A DNA stretch of 64,000 nucleotides from NCBI RefSeq assembly GCF_018143015.1, contig NC_054753.1:24578462-24642461 (forward strand). The letters run 5' to 3'. Shown piece after piece: positions 34,346 to 45,923 of this stretch. The notes beneath the pieces are model-generated. The model made no database searches. It was not told where the DNA came from and saw only the letters and a list, made by a program, of their open reading frames with translations. This DNA is from Lytechinus variegatus (lineage: Eukaryota; Echinodermata; Echinoidea; Temnopleuroida; Toxopneustidae). A program made the position numbers and the translations under genes. Each line of letters opens with the position of its first letter. The first letter of the stretch is position 1.

Positions 34346-35425
34346 GTTTATAATAGCATATACAGTTTCAGAGTCGTACATGGGTGAATAATTTCTTCGG
34401 TCTATAAATCTATATTAATATATCCACTTATTCCGTCCAAGGTTATACAAAGGTCTATTTATGTTGATCATGACGTTGGTGCATTATGCTGTACGCTTCG
34501 ATGGTTTACTGATTTTATTTACCAAGTTTCCAAACGCATTTGTGGCTCTCAAAGAATAAAATCAGAAGGATTGAACAGGTCAACCCACATGACCCACAAA
34601 GAGTTGGGAGCTTGCTTTCAGTGGGTTGTCAAAAGAAATTTGTACCCCTTATGCTTCTGCTTTCGACAGCTGATTTTAGTTCCACCTTCCCAAGATGTGC
34701 ACTCCCATACCACTTTCGTTCCATCTCACCATGCTCAAACCAGCCTACGCCCTTGGGAGTGAAATATCAGGGACAGGTCCAGGGGAAGGGGACCGGACTG
34801 TGCCTTGGCCAATTTTTTTTTGTGTCAATTTGTCAATTTCTGTTCACTTTTTTTAAGCCCATACTCAAAAACGTGATTCTTTGTACAAAATCCAATGTAA
34901 ATTGGTAAATTGTGTTTCCAGCTTAAATTCGCAATTTGAACACATTTATGTGAAAATGTAAAATAAAATCTCGTTTGCATAGTACGAAAAAGAGAAAACG
35001 GGAATATGATGTCAGGTCTTGATATCATGTCAAAATCCATCAAAAAATTCGATTATTGCTTTTAAATGTTCACGATTCTTGATCGCTCGTTTCGCGCTCT
35101 CGCCCCGTACGCCATCATTCCCTCTGAAAATGTTTGACTCAATACGCACCTGATCTGACCTTGAACTGTCCCGCGTTTCGACTGTCCAAACCTTGTCACC
35201 CTGGTTTCTTCCAATAATGTAGGCCTACAATATCAAGGTGTCCAAAGTCCAAAATGTCAAATTAGGACAGGCACGTACATGAAATTCCTATACTCACAAA
35301 ATGAAGTTGTATGAATAGAAATTAAATAGCGATGATTGAGAATTGATGATATCATATCTATCACACACCGACAATCCTAATTAGGGTCTATAGTTTCATG
35401 AAGATTTGTTATAACAACAAATACA
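34346..35425. other. Non-coding DNA right of the LINE remnant
   Basis: There is no recognisable gene. Open frames at 34,540-34,908 lack coding features. The word CGCTCGTTTCGCGCTCTCG at 35,083-35,101 resembles the CTCGCGCTTCGC motif of the 42-44 kb element. The segment 35,395-35,425 is the left flank of the foldback insertion. Confidence 0.5.
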
Positions 35426-37374
35426 TATGGCACGCATATAGGGAATCAATTAAATATATATTTCACTTAAAAATATATCTTTCTCTTCCACTAAACCATT
35501 TCACTTAAAGAAATTTATATTTCACTTTCAAAAATATATTCCACTTTATCAAAAAAATATATTTCACTTTAAAAAATATGTTTCACTTTAAAAAAAAAAG
35601 TATTTCACTTTTCCAAAAAAAATATGTTTCACTTTTCAAAAAAATATATTTCACTTTTCAAAAAAAAGATATTTCACTTTTCAAAGGAATATATTTCACT
35701 CTTCTAAAAGATATATTTCACTTTTAAAAAAGAAAATATTTCACTTTTCTAAAAAAAATATATTTCACTTTTCCCAAAAAATATATTTCACTTTCCAAAA
35801 AAATATATTTCACTTTCCAAAGAAATATATTTCACTCTTCAAAGAAATATATTTCACTCTTCTACAAGATATATTTCACTTTCCAAAAAAATTTATTTCA
35901 CTTTTCCAAAAAAATATATTTCACTTTTGAAAAAAAAATGTTTCACTTTTCAAAAAAAAAATCATTTCACTTGATACATTTTAATTTTGAGAGAAAACAA
36001 ATTCTTTCACTTTTGTTGGATAACACATGCGGCTGCCGTATTAGACCGTAACTATCCTCACGGAAATATCCATTCCTCTCGCTACGAAAAACATTTCACT
36101 CGTGTTGCAAATTCATTTCACTCAATTGCAAAAAAAATACGTTCCTCGGCGCACACCATTGTTTGTGGGACGAGGACAATGCACCACGAGGTGGGCCCAT
36201 AAATACAAATTGTAAAGTTTGAATTTATCGCTGATTATGCACAATAGCCAGGGCAATCAGCTGTTGCATTCGGCCCTACGATCAATCACTAACCTTAGCA
36301 CGGTCTGGCTATACGTTTTGTAGGCATGAGGCATGAATACTTCATACCTACGGAGCTGAATGGTCAAGGTATAAGTGTTGAAATTTCCCTTTTCTCCCTT
36401 CCGTCTGTCTTTTACTTCATTGACATACGATGGTCATAATGATTGATGAAATGACGCTTACAAAAAGCTACATTTCACCGGTCAACTCGCTTGTACCTGC
36501 ACTGCAAAACCAAATTCTCTCCATTTTGTATGAAACATGAATGGGGGGTCACCATCCTTAGAACAGACATAAAAAGTGAGTATACGGGACTGAAGTTCGG
36601 TAATGACATCATGGACATTCTCGGCTAACACCACAGAGATGTATACTAATTGCGCGTTACATAAGTATCTCTATGGCTAACACCAACCTTTTCGGGCTGA
36701 GCGATGACGTCATCATCCATCTTCAGTCCCAAATACTCACTTTTTATGTCTGTTCTAAAGATGGTGACCCCCCCCCCCCCTCATCACGTCTCGGACAAAA
36801 TGGAATTTGGTTTTGCAGTGCAGGTACAAGTGAGTTGACCAGTGAAATGTAGCTTTTTGTAAGCTTCATTTCATCAATCATTATGACCATCGTATGTCAA
36901 TGAAGTAAAAGACAGACGGAAGGGAGAAAAGGGAAATTTCAACACTTCTACCTTGACCATTCAGCTCCGTAGATAGTGTATGTATAAAGTATTCATGCCT
37001 CATGCCTACAAAACGCATTGCCAGACCGTGCTAAGGTTAGTGATTGATCGTAGGGCCGAATGCAACAGCTGATTGCCCTGGCAGCTGTGTATAATCAGCG
37101 ATAAATTCAAACTTTACGATTTGTGTTTATGGGCCCACCTCGTGGTGCATTGTCCTCGTCCCACCAACAATGGTGTGCGCCGCCTACAGGCCGAGAAAAA
37201 AGAGGAACGTATTTTTTTGCAATTGAGTGAAATGAATTTGCAACATGAGTGAAATGTTTTTCGTAGCGAGAGGAATGGATATTTACGTGAAGAACGAAAT
37301 TTACTTACGGTCTAAGTACTGCAGCCGTACGTGTTATCCAACAAAAGTGAAAGGATTTGTTTTATCTCAGATTT

Positions 37375-37835
37375 AATATGTAACAAGTGAAATTAGATTT
37401 TAATTCGTCGTGCGGACGAATTAGATGGTCTGTCGTAGATACAGAAATAAACATACATAATTATTTAAACAAATGAGTGGATATACTAGTATGAAAGATA
37501 AATAGACAAACAGACATACATATTCAAACAGATACATATAACAAAGATAGATAAATAGATAGATGGCTGGAGAGATAAATGATAGGTGGATAGATTAATA
37601 GAAGATAGATATATTAACAGGGGGCGCGAAAACTGGGGGAGGGGGGCTTTACCCACCCCCCCCCCACTTTTTTCCGAAACCGTGTACAAAAACGTAAAAA
37701 TGACCATATGATTGTGATTTTTTGCATGGTCCCCCCCCCACTCTGAAAACCGTTCCGCGGCCCCTGAATAATAGATAGTTAGATGTAGATAGAGATAGAT
37801 AGATAAAGAGACAGATATATAGATTTGTATATAAA
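37375..37835. repeat. Insertion inside the foldback right arm (GATA repeats and CAGGGGCC element)
   Basis: The phrase AAAGTGAAAGGATTTGTTTT followed by CTCA...AATATGTAAC occurs at both edges (about 37,341 and 37,834) but once in the left arm (35,964-36,020). The 460 bp between have no partner in the left arm. They hold (GATA)n-like DNA at 37,495-37,615 and 37,775-37,825 and the CAGGGGCC-ended element at 37,618-37,766. Confidence 0.75.
37618..37766. mobile_element. CAGGGGCC-ended short element, copy 2
   Basis: Ends CAGGGGGCGCG and CCGTTCCGCGGCCCCTG. The core AACGTAAAAATGACCATATG is nearly as in the copies at 29.5 and 39.4 kb. It is located within GATA-type microsatellite DNA. Confidence 0.6.
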
Positions 37836-38390
37836 AAGTGAAAGGATTTGTTTTCTCTCAAAATTAAAATGTAACAATTGGAATGATTCTTCGTCGAAAA
37901 AAATATTTTTTTTTTGAAAAGTGAAATGAATTTTTTGGAAAAGTGAAACATATTTTTTTGGAAAAGTGAAATATATTTTTTTGAAAAGTGAAATATATTT
38001 TTTGGAAAAGTGAAATATATTTTTTGGAAAAGTGAAATATATTTTTTGGAAAAGTGAAATATATTTTTTTGAAAAGTGAAATATATTTTTTGAAAAGTGA
38101 AATATATTTTTTTTGATAAGTGAAATATATTTTTTTTGAAAAGTGAAATATATTTTTTGAAAAGTGAAATATCTTTTTTTGAAAAGTGAAATATACTTTT
38201 TTTGAAAAGTGAAATATATATTTTTTTAATATCAAAAGTGGAATACAATTTTTAAAAGTGAAATGGTTTAGTGGAAGAGAAACATATTTATTTCAAGTGA
38301 AATATATATCTAATTGTTTCCCTATGAGCGTGCCATAAATACACATAAAATAAGTTCACTTACAGTCAATAAAAATATCTTCAGTATATA

Positions 38391-38606
38391 CACCGCATTA
38401 TAGGACCACATCAGATATTTTTACACCGCTGTTAAATTGACAGTTTTAGTTTAACACCTATAGTTGTTATTACAACACAATTGGTTGTTACATTTACACT
38501 CTTTATTGTTATGTTCAGTCTCTATAGGGTGTTATTTAACACCTGATGGTGTGGTCCTCTATTAAGACCAAATGGTGTCAGTTTTAACACCACAGCTATT
38601 ACAGTG
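38391..38606 (+). mobile_element. GGTGTTAA-family MITE, copy 5 (left end deleted)
   Basis: The same position in duplication copy 2 as the 28.6-kb element in copy 1. The first 24 or so bases of the left end are damaged or deleted, and the rest aligns throughout. Confidence 0.85.
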
Positions 38607-38966
38607 TAGCTTTTTTACTGTTCTTGCAAGTGTGGAACAGTGATATGAAACATGCTCATTATAACGTCTCGGTTTGCCATCTGTATTTATCCAATAATCC
38701 AAACGAGGTTAATTACCTTAACTATGAAAAGGAGTTGTTTCTACAGTCGAGTTTCCTATTCTATCTTGATGTAGATTGTCTTCCAAATGTCGATAAATTC
38801 CTACTCTGCGTCAGTGCTTATATGACTGTGTTGTACCACATGTGGTAAAGGTCAACAATCTGACCATAATACCATGAAGACCAAAACTTGTCTAGCTTTG
38901 TGTTGAAGCCCTTGACTGTTGACACTGGCGTACAGATGGGGGGGTATGATCAAGGAAAAGGGAGGG

Positions 38967-39001
<35 letters not shown>

Positions 39002-39376
39002 GCGGCATATTTACCCAGGGTAGCCACTTCAGTTCCGAAAATTGTTCTCCCAGCGGGCCCTGCTATTATCACCCCGGCTGATAACAAAATTTATCACAAA
39101 ATTATAGATTTGGGGATTAAGAACTTAAGAATATTTGCGCGGTCGTCGCGCTTTATCGACCTTTCATCAATTTTTTTCCCATACGCCATGTCTGGCCACC
39201 ACATTATTTTTATTAGTGTAATTTTATCTATTTCTCTTTTTTTTTTTTTAGGGGGGGCTCATTAAATTGACCATTGCTTCTAACTGTTTATGCTGTGACT
39301 ACTTCATCAGGTGGAGAATTCCGGTTATCGACCACTCTATAATACTAATGGCGTTTTCTCTCACACTCGGTCTTCT
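38607..39376. other. Duplicated non-coding block, copy 2
   Basis: Counterpart of 28,839-29,499. It carries a (TAA)n microsatellite at 38,970-39,001 and about 100 bp of extra DNA after it. Confidence 0.55.
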
Positions 39377-39508
39377 CAGGGGCCGTGGATCCGGGGCTTC
39401 AGCCCCCCGCACTTTTTTTAAAACCCGTGTTTTAGAACGTAAAAATGACCATCTGATTACGATTTTAACATGGTCACCCCCCCCCCTCAAAACCGTTCGG
39501 CAGGCCTG
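39377..39508. mobile_element. CAGGGGCC-ended short element, copy 3
   Basis: The duplicate of the 29.5-kb copy (shared flanks CTCGGTCTTCT and CTTGT). It keeps CAGGGGCCGTGGATCCGGGG and the AACGTAAAAATGACCATCTG core. Confidence 0.65.
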
Positions 39509-39572
39509 CTTGTAATGATGCATCGATGGCCAGGTGTAATTGCTTTAGTGGTTGATGTGATAAACAGGCCCC

Positions 39573-39866
39573 CAGTCAAGATTCAAGAAGTTTATTTCAT
39601 TTCCATGACAAATATAAATCAAATACAGATACAAATCAAAGTACGAGTACAAGATCAAGTTTACCTTGGCATAATCATATAACAAAAGTTTGTATAAAAT
39701 AGTATTAAGCGTGTATGGAAATGAGGGGATCCACTAAAAAGCATTGCTTGTAGAGCGTGGATCCCCTATAGCGAGTTGAAGAAATAATTCATATTGAGCA
39801 ATTGAGAAAAGGCAAAGGGTTAACAGTTAATTAAATGTGGAAATTCATTGGATTGTACAAATGTAC
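39573..39866 (-). mobile_element. LINE 3' UTR fragment, present only in duplication copy 2
   Basis: The minus strand ends ATGGAAATGAAATAAACTTC, a CR1-like 3' tail. Copy 1 joins the two flanks directly (GGCCATCAGTGACATTACCA near 29,713-29,732). No coding part is retained. Confidence 0.55.
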
Positions 39867-40059
39867 AAATATACATTACCAATGCCTTGAATAATCTTGT
39901 ACGTTTGTATCATGTCACCTTTTGGTAGTCTGTACTTGATGCAAGGTAATCGCATTGCCATAGTCCATTTCCTTCATGGTCGGTGGCCTACTACTTTGGG
40001 TTCAGGGGTGCAACATGGGTGAAGGGGGGGGGGGGGGGGGACGAGTGGCAAGAGCCTAA

Positions 40060-42332
40060 AATTTGTTTGTCATGTCATGATGTGAACAGGATGGGTTTTT
40101 TATTGTGCGTGCGTCAGCGCGAAGTTCTGATTCTATGCGGAAGTATAGCAATGACCCACCCCCCCAAAAAAAAAAAAAATAGGCCTAAATAAATAGAATA
40201 AAACAAATTTTAAACAAACATCAATAGATAAATGAATAATAAAATGAAATGAAGTAAATAAATAAATAGAAAAATAATTAAAAGTAATGGATCTAATAAT
40301 AATGAAATTGAGTGGGGACAGCGTCGGAGCTTGTGGCAAACGTTACATAAAAGTACCAAGTTGGTAAAGCGAGCGAGCCAATTTTAGGCCTTTTACAAAG
40401 TAAATTCTAATTCTGTAGCGGTGTTATTTAGCCTACATGACACATCATTCTACCCTTTCCTTTCACTTTCTTTCGTTTTCAACTCCATTTTATTAATTTT
40501 TGTTCCCCTTTCCTGTCTGATTTGTTGTTCTCCTAGCAAAATCCTCGAGGAGGGGGGGTAGACTGCATGCACCCATGCCACAAGGCCTGTTACACCATGT
40601 ACTGCGTCTGCCCTACTGAATTAGAAACGCTTGTATTTCTTTCTAGCTCAGTGATCTTCTCTTCAGCGTATTAGGTTGTAGGGCATCATTCTTAAAAGAA
40701 GGGGGGGGGGGAGAAAGAAAGAAAATGCTAGCGAACCGAGTTTCCCATACACGGATGCAGACGCAGATGCGGAATTGCAGTCCCTTTTTATTTCTGAAAG
40801 AGCGCCATCTTGCGATTGTGGGATTGTAGTCATAACTTTTTTTCTTATGTCAAAGAAATGTTTAAAGGAAAGTCCTAGAAACAAATTATGTGAACCCCTT
40901 TTATCCAGGACCCTGGGAACTTTTTTTTACCATGGGGATGTTGATGTAAATTTCACAAGCACTCCCCCCCCCCAAAAAAGGTTTTCACTTCAAAATGAAG
41001 GTCCTTTTGGTTACATTCTTCCACTTTAATCCCCACCTTCCAGAAGTCCAGGGGATGCTGCCTACACTATTATAAACCCAGTAATTTTACAGTAGAAAAA
41101 AGAAGATTTTGCAGGAAGCGATAACAGAATCATTCTGTAAATTCATAAAACAGGAATTTTTCTGCAATTTAACAGAACAGGTCTGTTAATAAAGGGAAAA
41201 ATGGCTTACGGAAATTTGTAAGATTCCATGCACCAAATACCAACTTCCTGTAAGATTACGCAATCTGGTAAGATTACAGGTGTTCTCAAGACTCTGCTGC
41301 AGGAACTTCTTTTATTTTAAGGATTTAAGGGGAAAATGGTGTTCTATTTAGGGAAATTTGTAAAATTCCATGCACCATTAACCAACTACCTGTGAGATTA
41401 CGTAATCTGATAAGATTACAGGTGTTCTCAAGACTCTGCTGAAGGAACTTCTTTTATTTTAAGGATTTTTGTTTACAGTATATATATATATAACCCCTAG
41501 TAACCCCGGGACAATAGGGGGTACTTCAGCACCTCTAGCTCCCCCGCTCGCTTTCCAGGGCCACGCCTTTACCCTCCCCCTGCCTGCTTTTTGTTGCTTC
41601 TCGCAGAATTTTAAAGAAAAAGCTATACCTTTTGTGGTTCACCTATAGGCTACTTGTAAATCCAGGGGAGCCGTATTTCAACCTCTGTCTTCTGACAATT
41701 TTCAGATCTGAAGACCTTTCTTCACTGTAATTGCCTGATAAGTGCAGTTTCTATGGTAACTGTCGGATAAAACGAACTCTGTCGGTTAAAACATCCGACA
41801 AAACCTTTCTGCTCGATTCGCCATTTATTTTATAACACTTTTCATTGGCCCGTAAGTTCACATGGTCTAACCCTGCGCTAAAATGATGGGATGCCGAATA
41901 TTCCAAATTGTTGTTAACATTATATTTTCTTACAAAATTCACTGTGTATCGTAAATCCAGATATGATAGCAAAGAAACTAATTTCCAGATATAGTTATGA
42001 AACGATCTTATGAGAGTGACGGATGATCAATCGAAGGTGCAGCTCATGTCAGGTATTTGCCTCACTATTGGCAATGATTGGTATTCAATAATATTGTTAA
42101 CCACAACTTTGGACCAGCATCTGAATGAAACCAGAATTGGATCAGTTTGGGGAATAAAACGAAAGGGCGTCGAGGCAGTGTGATCAGATTTGGGTAGTCG
42201 AAATACGGAACACTTTGAGGTCAGATCAGTGACGTAGCCTGTTATTTTCAGAGGGTTAAACGTGGCGTACTGGGCCAAGCTTCTAAAAACCAAGCGAAGC
42301 GAGCAAGCATAAGTGTCGACCCTTCTTAGGAC
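40060..42332. other. Repeat-rich non-coding DNA
   Basis: No gene is recognised. G or C runs lie at 40,026-40,041, 40,158-40,164, 40,701-40,710 and 40,964-40,973. A tandemly repeated block is listed separately. The part 41,500-42,330 has short frames only. Confidence 0.45.
41061..41480. repeat. Element with an internal tandem duplication of about 150 bp
   Basis: It opens ACACTATTATAAACCCAGTA and closes near TTTTTGTTTACAGTAT, resembling the CACTGTAAA ends of the GGTGTTAA MITEs. Inside, a block (GGAAATTTGTAA, TTCCATGCACCA, AGATTACAGGTGTTCTCAAG, CTTCTTTTATTTTAAGGATT) occurs twice, at about 41,210-41,330 and 41,345-41,470. Confidence 0.65.
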
Positions 42333-44533
42333 CATGGGTGGAAATCCCAGGCGGCAGGGGGGACGTGTCCCCCTACTAAAAATAGTAGGGGGGACACAAT
42401 ATCAAATGTCCCCCTACTGTTTTGGGTCTTTTATGATGGAAAAATGCATCATTCACATTCGAAATAATACATGTATTTTGGACTAAATGACCTTACATTT
42501 TGGGTGAAAACCTTTTTTTTTGCTTGTCAAATTTCTACAGTGAATAAAATAAGATGAGGGGAAGATTTGGAAAACAAAAAAGAATCTTTCGTGTCACTAT
42601 ATAACATTTTCGGTCGAGCTCGCATTTCCTGTAAGGTGATTGTTAAATATGGAGCTTAAATATCAAGTTTGGAAGTCAATATAATTTACATTACACATTT
42701 CACGTCGGAAATCGAACTTTCATTATTTTGTGTGATTTACAAACCGAGTTTTGAAAAGTGCTCTGTTATAATGACAGCTTTACGGTATGAATATTGATAT
42801 TTTCTGCTCGCGCTGAGCGCTCACAAATTTCGACCTGTTAAGTACCTATTATTTTTGAAAAATATCCCTTTTCAAGTCTGATTGTCTAAACGTATCAGAT
42901 AGCGCCACTCTCTCGCATTTTGATTGGCGAGTTATGTATGTCTCATTATTGATCTTCATGACAGTTTATCAAAGATTTTGGCTCTGGATTTGCGCTCGCA
43001 TTAATGGTTAAAATATTTTAACTGATGCATTCTATTCATAATCACAAAAGTGCTTGAAATGTCCAAGGCCATAATATCATCAGATTTCTCGCCCTCATTA
43101 GGCATTAATAAACAATAATTAATTTAATGATTAAATTGTCCCTTTTGTTTCATCTCGCGCTTAGCAAGAAGAATGGGAAGAGAGTCATCATTTTCATATG
43201 ACATGTCCTAAGGATGTCCGGTCCTATGTCAAAACTCAAATAATAATGAAAAAATATCGGCTCATTATTAAGTGCGATCCATATCCACCTCACAATTCTC
43301 GTACAGAGTGCTTGAAATTAATAGCTGAAATTGACTCAGATTGGAACATCATATAGTTTAAGCTCGCACTTCGCGCGCGCTCTGATTTTTCATGATAAAA
43401 CATGTGTAGAATGCCTAGATTCTAGGTCTAAATCTGAAACACGCGCATGTTTATTCAGATATTCAACCTGTTCTCTATTTAAATCATTATCCACTTTCTG
43501 ATCACAATACCAACAATTTTCTGCTCGCGCTTTGTGCTCGCATTATTAATGTAGTAAGATCCCCTATTACTCATCCTTTTAATGATTTACAAAGCATGAA
43601 CAGAGTGTCCCTTTTTTATGTCTAAATCTCATTTTTTTTTGCTCGCGCTTCGCTTGCATCAATTGTTTATTTATATAGCTACCCTTTTCACGATTACGAA
43701 AATTGATTAAAATTTTCGATTCTTTTTGTTGAAATGTCAAAATTTTTCAGCTCGCGATTCGCGCTAGCATTATTTTGATTGTTGAAATAATTATGTAACG
43801 TCTTCTTGGCTAAGTGCAAGCAGTCCTTAACAAGTACCTTTTTGATCAGTTCAAATTAAACGAACATAAACATTTTCTGGCTGCACTTTGCACTCGCATT
43901 ATTAATGTAAGGAAGACCCTCAATTACTCATTCTTTTCATGATTTACAGAACATGAATAGAGTGTCTCGTTCTTAGGTCTAAATCTCAAAATTTTCCGCT
44001 CGCGCTCCGCATCAATTTAGTTATATACCTATTATGTTTAAGTTAAAAAAGGAATTTTCATTCTTTAGGTTAAAATTAAAAAAAATCAGCTCGCGCTTCG
44101 CGCTCGCATTATTTTATTGTTGAAATATGTAACGTCTTCATGGCTAACTGCTAGTAGTCTTTAACAGGTACCTTTTCCATCAGTTCATTTCTGCTTTCGT
44201 AGTAATTATTTAGTTGCATACACATCTTTTTCAGGATAAAACATTGCCCAGAATGTTTCAATTTTAGGAAAAAATACATAAAACTCCCCCTCAAAAAAAA
44301 AAATTTTGCTCGCGATAAATAAGGATTATGATATTATATATTTATGTTGATTTATAAGAATAAAGCTAGGAAGTGACCACGAGGACTACCCCTTCAATGA
44401 AACAAACAAAAATCATTTTTCGAGCGGCCGACCAGGGATTAACATATAGCAGAAAAAAATCACCCCCAATCGGCGAAGGCTGGATCCGCCCCTTTGGTCC
44501 CCCCTACCTTTCGGGACAGATTTCCGCCCATGC
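42333..44533. repeat. 2.2-kb element rich in CTCGCGCTTCGCGCTCGCAT words
   Basis: The left edge CATGGGTGGAAATCCCAGG and the right edge, read inversely, GCATGGGCGGAAATCTGTCC face each other, each next to GGGGGGAC-type tracts (42,356-42,420; 44,500-44,515). Between them the word CTCGCGCTTCGCGCTCGCAT or decayed forms occurs about a dozen times, spaced 80-200 bp. A unit of about 357 bp is tandemly duplicated (about 43,535-43,890 and 43,892-44,200). There is no coding frame. Confidence 0.65.
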
Positions 44534-45462
44534 TTCGGACTAAATTTTGTGGTAGATTTTGACAGAAATAAATAAGTGATATATTTCACCCTTTTCCCTT
44601 TTCTCCTATTATGCATATGAGGAAAAAATGTCAATCTTGAATATTCTCAAATACATGAGTTCAAAATAGTGAAATACAGGACAAATCGGCGTCCGTCCCG
44701 GGCAGGGTCGTACGGGATGCGGGACACATTTGTGAAATACGGAACTATCTCCTGAAATATGGGACGTCTGGTCACCCCGGGTAGATGAGGGCACCAGAAT
44801 TGGGAGCCTGAAAACAGAACTCCTTTTCAGAGGCAAGAAGAAAACCAATTAATGTGCATTAAAGACGATTGCTATTAGGTGTGTAGTCGTTGAGTGACCC
44901 GGAATGATGATTTTCATATACTCTCAGTGAGAAAAAAATAGTATAAAAATGTGGTGAAAACGAATTAGGGTTTGGTAATATTGATCACATTTTAGTGGTT
45001 TTTAGAAAATTTTTGACACAGATAAATCATATATAACATTTGGATACGTTAATATATAGAAATATACATGTATAGAAAAAATAATATTGTCACTTTTTTT
45101 ATTCACACTTTTTATAATCTAAGACGTCATATTCCGCACCTAAATTCCATATCATGCACTGAATCAAATAAATTCACTTTCAGATTTGAATAAAATTTGA
45201 TTTTATTTGATTTGATTTTATTGTTTTCTTCTGCATCCATAACATTCGTATAATACATTTTTCATAACATAATAAACATAATTATGTTAGCATTTTTGGC
45301 ATGAATTATAAATAAAGAATACTAAAAAGATAATTCCAGACAAAAATGATTAACTATATGATATTCACAATTTGCAGGAGAAGGATTGTCATCAAAAATG
45401 AAAAAGGAAAACAGACTTCACTTTCAAAATTTGGTATTTTGGTTCACGGCCCTATTCCATTA
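44534..45462. other. Non-coding DNA
   Basis: AT-rich, no gene. TTTGATTTTATTTGATTTGA at 45,198-45,217 looks like a reverse-strand LINE 3' tail, but no coding part is seen. Confidence 0.45.
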
Positions 45463-45470
45463 TGTCAATG

Positions 45471-45923
45471 CCCGGGGGGGGGGGGCAGTCAAATATATTG
45501 CTGTACACACGCGTGACCCCAAAAACGCGTTGAAAGGGGTGTTTTTTTTTTCAGTTTTGGACGCGGTCCGCGCGTGGACTCGTTAAGGGGATCAAAAATA
45601 CCGATTTTCAAGAAAAAGGGTGGTTTTGAAAGATTAGTCAATGGTCAATCGCAGGGTCAAACGTATTTAGGGTATGATATTTCCCCCAAAGCTTTTTTTT
45701 TTTGAATAGCCAAACGTGTTTAGGGTATGTTTTTTTCCCAAGCTTTTTCACCGAGGTCATATTTTGGCGACAACTTGTTTAGGGGCCAAAATTATAAAAA
45801 AAGGCCGCAAAAAACTTATTTAGGGGGTTATTTTGTACACAGAGAAAAACTCGTTTAGGGTGTGTTTGGAAATTCCTTGGTCGCGCGTGTGTATACAGTA
45901 ATATATTTGACTGCGCCCCCGGG
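45471..45923. mobile_element. CCCGGG-ended element with 8-bp target-site duplication, second copy
   Basis: The inverted ends are long (GCAGTCAAATATATTGCTGT and its inverse, then CACGCGTGACC / GGTCGCGCGTG). The flanks TGTCAATG (45,463-45,470) and TGTCCATG (45,924-45,931) match at 7 of 8. The interior repeats CGTGTTTAGGGTATG-like words five times, the inverse of the CCCTAAACACG words in the 30.3-kb element. No transposase frame. Confidence 0.85.

Larger units (their letters stand above)
35426..38337. mobile_element. 2.9-kb foldback element
   Basis: Arms of about 1.2-1.3 kb are inverted copies. Outer ends are TATGGCACGC...GCGTGCCATA. Next come arrays of about 20-22-bp units (ATATTTCACTTTTCAAAAAA and inverse) at 35,455-35,975 and 37,900-38,260. 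Inner unique arms of about 630-680 bp (35,985-36,615; 36,700-37,375) match almost base for base. The spacer is about 85 bp and itself has inverted CTCT(A)TGGCTAACACCA-type words. AATACA-like direct repeats flank the element. Copy 1 of the duplication has the empty site at about 28,545 (CAACAAATGCACATAAAACA). No transposase frame is found; the 199-codon frame at 37,649-38,248 is only repeat translation. Confidence 0.88.
31940..40050. repeat. Segmental duplication, copy 2
   Basis: The same blocks in the same order and orientation as 24,750-31,350, but longer because of the 2.9-kb foldback element (35,426-38,337), a longer surviving LINE segment and a LINE 3' end at 39,573-39,866. It also keeps about 38 bp near 32,020-32,060 that copy 1 lacks. 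Confidence 0.85.

Noticed and set aside
35455-35975. CRISPR-like or telomeric array
   Set aside because: Units are degenerate AT-rich words without spacers, and the inverse array on the right shows it is one arm of a foldback element.
37649-38248. 199-codon open frame on the minus strand
   Set aside because: It translates the TTTCACTT foldback array (repeats of ISLFKK/FHFSKK in several phases) and is not a protein gene.
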